Source: Epiperipatus broadwayi
Taxonomy: Eukaryota > Onychophora > Udeonychophora > Euonychophora > Peripatidae
Reading direction: 5' to 3'
Assembly: GCA_028023455.1 (NCBI GenBank)
Contig: JAQFVV010000030.1
Location: forward strand, 142,501-206,500
DNA length: 64,000 bases
Numbering within the stretch: position 1 is the stretch's first letter; each line of letters opens with the position of its first letter. Shown in pieces: positions 61,583 through 64,000 of the stretch. The notes beneath the pieces are model-generated. The model was given only the letters and a program-made list of their open reading frames with translations, did not search any database and was not told the DNA's origin. A program made the position numbers and the translations under genes.

Positions 61583-62270
61583 AAAAACAATATTTACAAT
61601 TGATATTCCTAATCTTCAAAAACATTCTAATGAATTTAAATTAGAACTTACAAATCGGTTTCAACTATTAGTAGATTTTGAACATGATTCAGATTTGAAT
61701 GACATTAATAGGAAAACAAGCGATACACTTTTAAACACTGCAACAAAGACAGCTGGTAGAAAAAAGCAACAATTGACCAATAAAATTTTTACTGAGACTA
61801 GAGAATTTATGAAGAAAAGAAGGAATATGAGGATATACAACAATGATGCATTAAAAAAGATTGAATATCTCGAATTTTGTAAAATGGTGCAGAAAAGTGT
61901 TGAAAATGATATAAAAAAGTATAATTGTGAACTAGCAAGGAAAGCTGTAGAAAAGAATAAAAGTCTAAAGAGTGCAAAACAACAATTTAATATTGGTAGG
62001 GAATTTATATCTTCAATAAGAAAAAAAGATGTCATTATTATTAAAAAGAGAGATGACATCATGAAATGTGTAGAAGACTTTTATCAAGAATTATATAGTA
62101 ATAAAGAACAAATGCCTCCTACACCTATTATATCTTCCAAATTGCCCAGAATTTTGAATGAGGAAGTGAGACATGCAATTAAATTTATGAAGAAAGGGAA
62201 GGCTCCAGGTAATGATGGAATTAAATTTGATATAATAAAGAAGCAGGTGAAGAAATATAATTTTTTTTAG
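61583..62270 (+). pseudogene. RTE LINE linker and N-terminal RT region
   Basis: A basic, lysine-rich linker (RKAVEKNKSLKSAKQQFNIG, YSNKEQMPPTPIISSKLPRI) leads into the first RT segment, RHAIKFMKKGKAPGNDGIKF (about 62168-62226). The G-K-A-P-G-x-D-G-I motif begins LINE RT domains. The open part starts at 61695 or a little before. The frame ends at a run of eight T (62262-62269), where the RT continues in another frame as FLAKLYTKCLNDKAVPDDWK, so a homopolymer indel explains the break. Confidence 0.9.
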
Positions 62271-62722
62271 CAAAGTTATATACCAAATGTCTAAATGATA
62301 AAGCTGTACCAGATGATTGGAAGAATGCAGTATTAATATTAATATTTAAAAAAGGTAATAAATAAGATATTATAAATTACAGACCTATCAGTCTTTTATC
62401 AGTTTTATACAAACTTTTTACTAAGATAATTACAACTCTTCTACAGAAAACACTGGATTTTCACCATCCAAAAGAACAAGCTGGATTTAAAAGTGGTTTT
62501 AGTACAGTAGATCATATCCAGGTATTGAGAGAAGTTATAGAAAGGACAAATGAATATGAGTTTCCATTATGCTTAGGATTTGTAGACTATGAAAAGGCAT
62601 TTGATTCTATAAACATTTCTTCAGTGATTAAAGCATTAGCTCATCAAGGTGTAGATCCAGGATATTCTCTTATTTTAAAGAATATTTATAAAAATGCAAC
62701 AGCAACAATTAGATTATTATGA
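62271..62722 (+). pseudogene. RTE LINE reverse transcriptase, fingers and palm
   Basis: VPDDWKNAVLILIFKKGNK, then a TAA at about 62363 where other copies have a residue, NYRPISLLSVLYKLFTKII (motif 2), PKEQAGFKSGFSTVDHIQ, and FVDYEKAFDSI (motif A with the first catalytic aspartate, about 62577-62610). The frame ends at 62722, where copy 2 reads LHNDSRKINI, so a small indel is the cause. Confidence 0.9.
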
Positions 62723-63304
62723 TGATAGTAGGAAATCAACATTGGAAAGGGTGTAAGACAGGGTGACTCCATATCTCCAAAACTTTTTACAGCAGTGCTG
62801 CAATAAGTATTTTGTGGATTAAAATGGGAAGCTAAAGGAGTGAAAGTAAATGGAGATTATTTAAGTCATTTAGATTTTGCAGATGATGTAGTTATTTTTG
62901 CAAATAATGCTTTAGAGTTACAAGAAATGTTGCAGGACTTATCAGATGAAAGTAGGAAAGTGGGACTAAAGATAAATGTTAAAAAGACTAAATTAATGTT
63001 TAATAGATTTTCTCAAAATATGAAAATAAAGATTGATTATGAAGAATTAGAAAAAGTTAACAGTTACAAATACCTTGGTCAGATTATTAATACAGATGAA
63101 AACATAATGGATGAAATTAATCATGGAATTAAACTTGGTTGGAGTGCTTTTGGTAGAAATAACTTGATACTAAAAGGAAATATGCCTATGTGTTGGAAAA
63201 GGAAGGTTTTTCATAAATGTGTTTTGCCACTACTTATGGATCTGAGACTTAGACACTTAATAGAAGAGCAATACAGAGACTCCACACCACTCAAAGAAGT
63301 ATGA
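62723..63304 (+). pseudogene. RTE LINE reverse transcriptase, catalytic box and thumb
   Basis: GKGVRQGDSISPKLFTAVLQ is intact (62740-62802), then a TAA replaces the next codon (62803-62805). From 62840 the frame is open: LSHLDFADDVVIFANNALEL carries the F-A-D-D catalytic pair, VGLKINVKKTKLM is the next RT motif, and NSYKYLGQIINTDENI the thumb. It ends with LLMDLRLRHLIEEQYRDS, then TGA at 63302. Both metal-binding aspartates of the box are present. Confidence 0.92.
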
Positions 63305-63600
63305 AGAGATGTATGTTGGGAGTAACAAGAAGCGATCAAAAACGCAATGTATGGGTAAGAGAACAAACAGGTGTTACTGACCTCATTGAAAAAATTAAAA
63401 GACTGAAGTGAAGTTGGGCTGGACATATTGTTAGAAGTGATGATAATAGATGGACAATTGAAATTTTAAACTGGATACCAGGAGATTGTAAAAGACCCAG
63501 AAAAATACCACATGTGAGTTGGATGGATGAAATAAGAAAGTGTGCAGGGGTGATGTGGAGAAGAGAAGTTAAAGATAGGAAAAGATAAATTGAACTTGGA
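63305..63600 (+). pseudogene. RTE LINE C-terminal region
   Basis: Broken-frame continuation after the thumb: text matching NAMYG-x-ENKQVLLTSLKK, then the W-x-G-H-I-x-R and W-x-P...K-R-P-R-K...W-M-D-E-I-R-K-C-A-G-V-M pattern (63410-63560), as in copy 2. Role not established beyond being conserved at the end of RTE ORFs. Confidence 0.8.
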
Positions 63601-63655
63601 GAAACCTTCATCCTGCTGTGGATTGATAATGGTTGATGGTGATGATGATAGATAG

Positions 63656-64000
63656 ATTAATCTTATATCTAATCAAAACATAAAAAAATTTCAAACTTCT
63701 TGACACAATAAAATAACATTCGTTCAGGTATTTATTAAAAGGTATGGTAATGAATATCTTATTGCTAAAAATAATTTCAAAAACAATTTGTATATTACAT
63801 ACATTAGTTTTTAGGTGTGTTAATCAATTGCTAATCTTAAACCTAACTAAAAGCAAAAAATAAAAAAATGATTTTGTATAGTATATATTCAGATTATTTA
63901 ATTAAATTTTGCCATCCTTGCTTTATTAAGATTAATCTTTTCATATATGTAGGTCACATAAACATATGCACACAAACAAATAGTCTAAAAAGTCAATTGA
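63656..64000. other. AT-rich sequence without a recognisable feature
   Basis: Follows the LINE tail to the window edge. Confidence 0.6.

Larger units (their letters stand above)
60440..63655 (+). mobile_element. RTE-clade LINE, near full-length copy 4 (best preserved)
   Basis: About 3.2 kb, complete in layout: 5' region (60440-60811), endonuclease (60815-61582), linker and RT (61583-63304), C-terminus (to about 63590), and a GAT-rich 3' tail (63622-63650, GATGGTGATGATGATAGATAG). A TAGATT motif occurs just before the 5' end and just after the tail, a possible short target-site duplication. The 5' untranslated 370 bp is shared with copy 2 and includes the stretch TGCTAAGAATCCC just before the coding start. 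Four or five lesions break the ORF, far fewer than in the other copies, so this is the youngest or best kept insertion. Confidence 0.93.

Noticed and set aside
61148-62062. Antisense open frames over the LINE (61148-61528 and 61661-62062, minus strand)
   Set aside because: They are shadows of the plus-strand LINE ORF. Their text is rich in F, I and S, as expected from the reverse of lysine- and asparagine-rich coding sequence.

Overview
This is an AT-rich piece of animal nuclear DNA made almost entirely of decayed transposable elements, simple repeats and hairpin-forming repeats. No intact cellular gene is visible. The evidence for an animal genome is four copies of an RTE-clade LINE, Penelope-like retroelements with a GIY-YIG-type C-terminus, Ty3/gypsy-like LTR elements, tRNA-derived SINEs with target-site duplications, long (ATT)n and (TA)n tracts, and no prokaryote-style gene packing. 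The combination fits an invertebrate such as a mollusc or an arthropod. I cannot name the species from the sequence.

Layout. 1-555: truncated RTE LINE. 1966-2073: tRNA-derived SINE. 7300-10230: two Penelope-like copies placed head to head, making a large imperfect inverted repeat. 12400-14380: hairpin elements and an unidentified decayed reading frame. 15001-15613: two tandem copies of a repeat of about 310 bp. 16815-20093: near full-length RTE LINE on the minus strand. 21538-27834: an LTR element with LTRs of about 2.1-2.2 kb, each holding a minisatellite of about 149 bp units, around a 2 kb interior with a gag-position reading frame and no recognisable pol. 28279-34900: microsatellites, a second SINE, hairpins and a foldback element. 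35170-36583: third RTE fragment. 37080-37640: 3' tail of a different LINE. 38505-38627: short hairpin MITE, with half a copy at 56014-56087. 40589-40837: the one candidate for a host exon. 41728-42470: third Penelope-like remnant, interrupted by a hairpin. 44270-50100: badly decayed gypsy-like element on the minus strand in which protease, reverse transcriptase, RNase H and integrase can still be followed in order. 53282-53816: candidate DNA transposon with 14-bp terminal inverted repeats. 55192-55425: large foldback element. 60440-63650: the best preserved RTE LINE, plus strand, with an open endonuclease domain and an RT broken by a few lesions.

The pieces do not form one cellular pathway. 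What ties them together is mobilisation. The RTE copies end in short GAT-rich tails. The two SINEs carry different 3' tails, one poly(A) and one (TA)n, and each is flanked by its own target-site duplication. Most long open frames across trinucleotide repeats are artefacts of the repeat. Coordinates of element edges are by-eye estimates, usually good to 5-30 bp.
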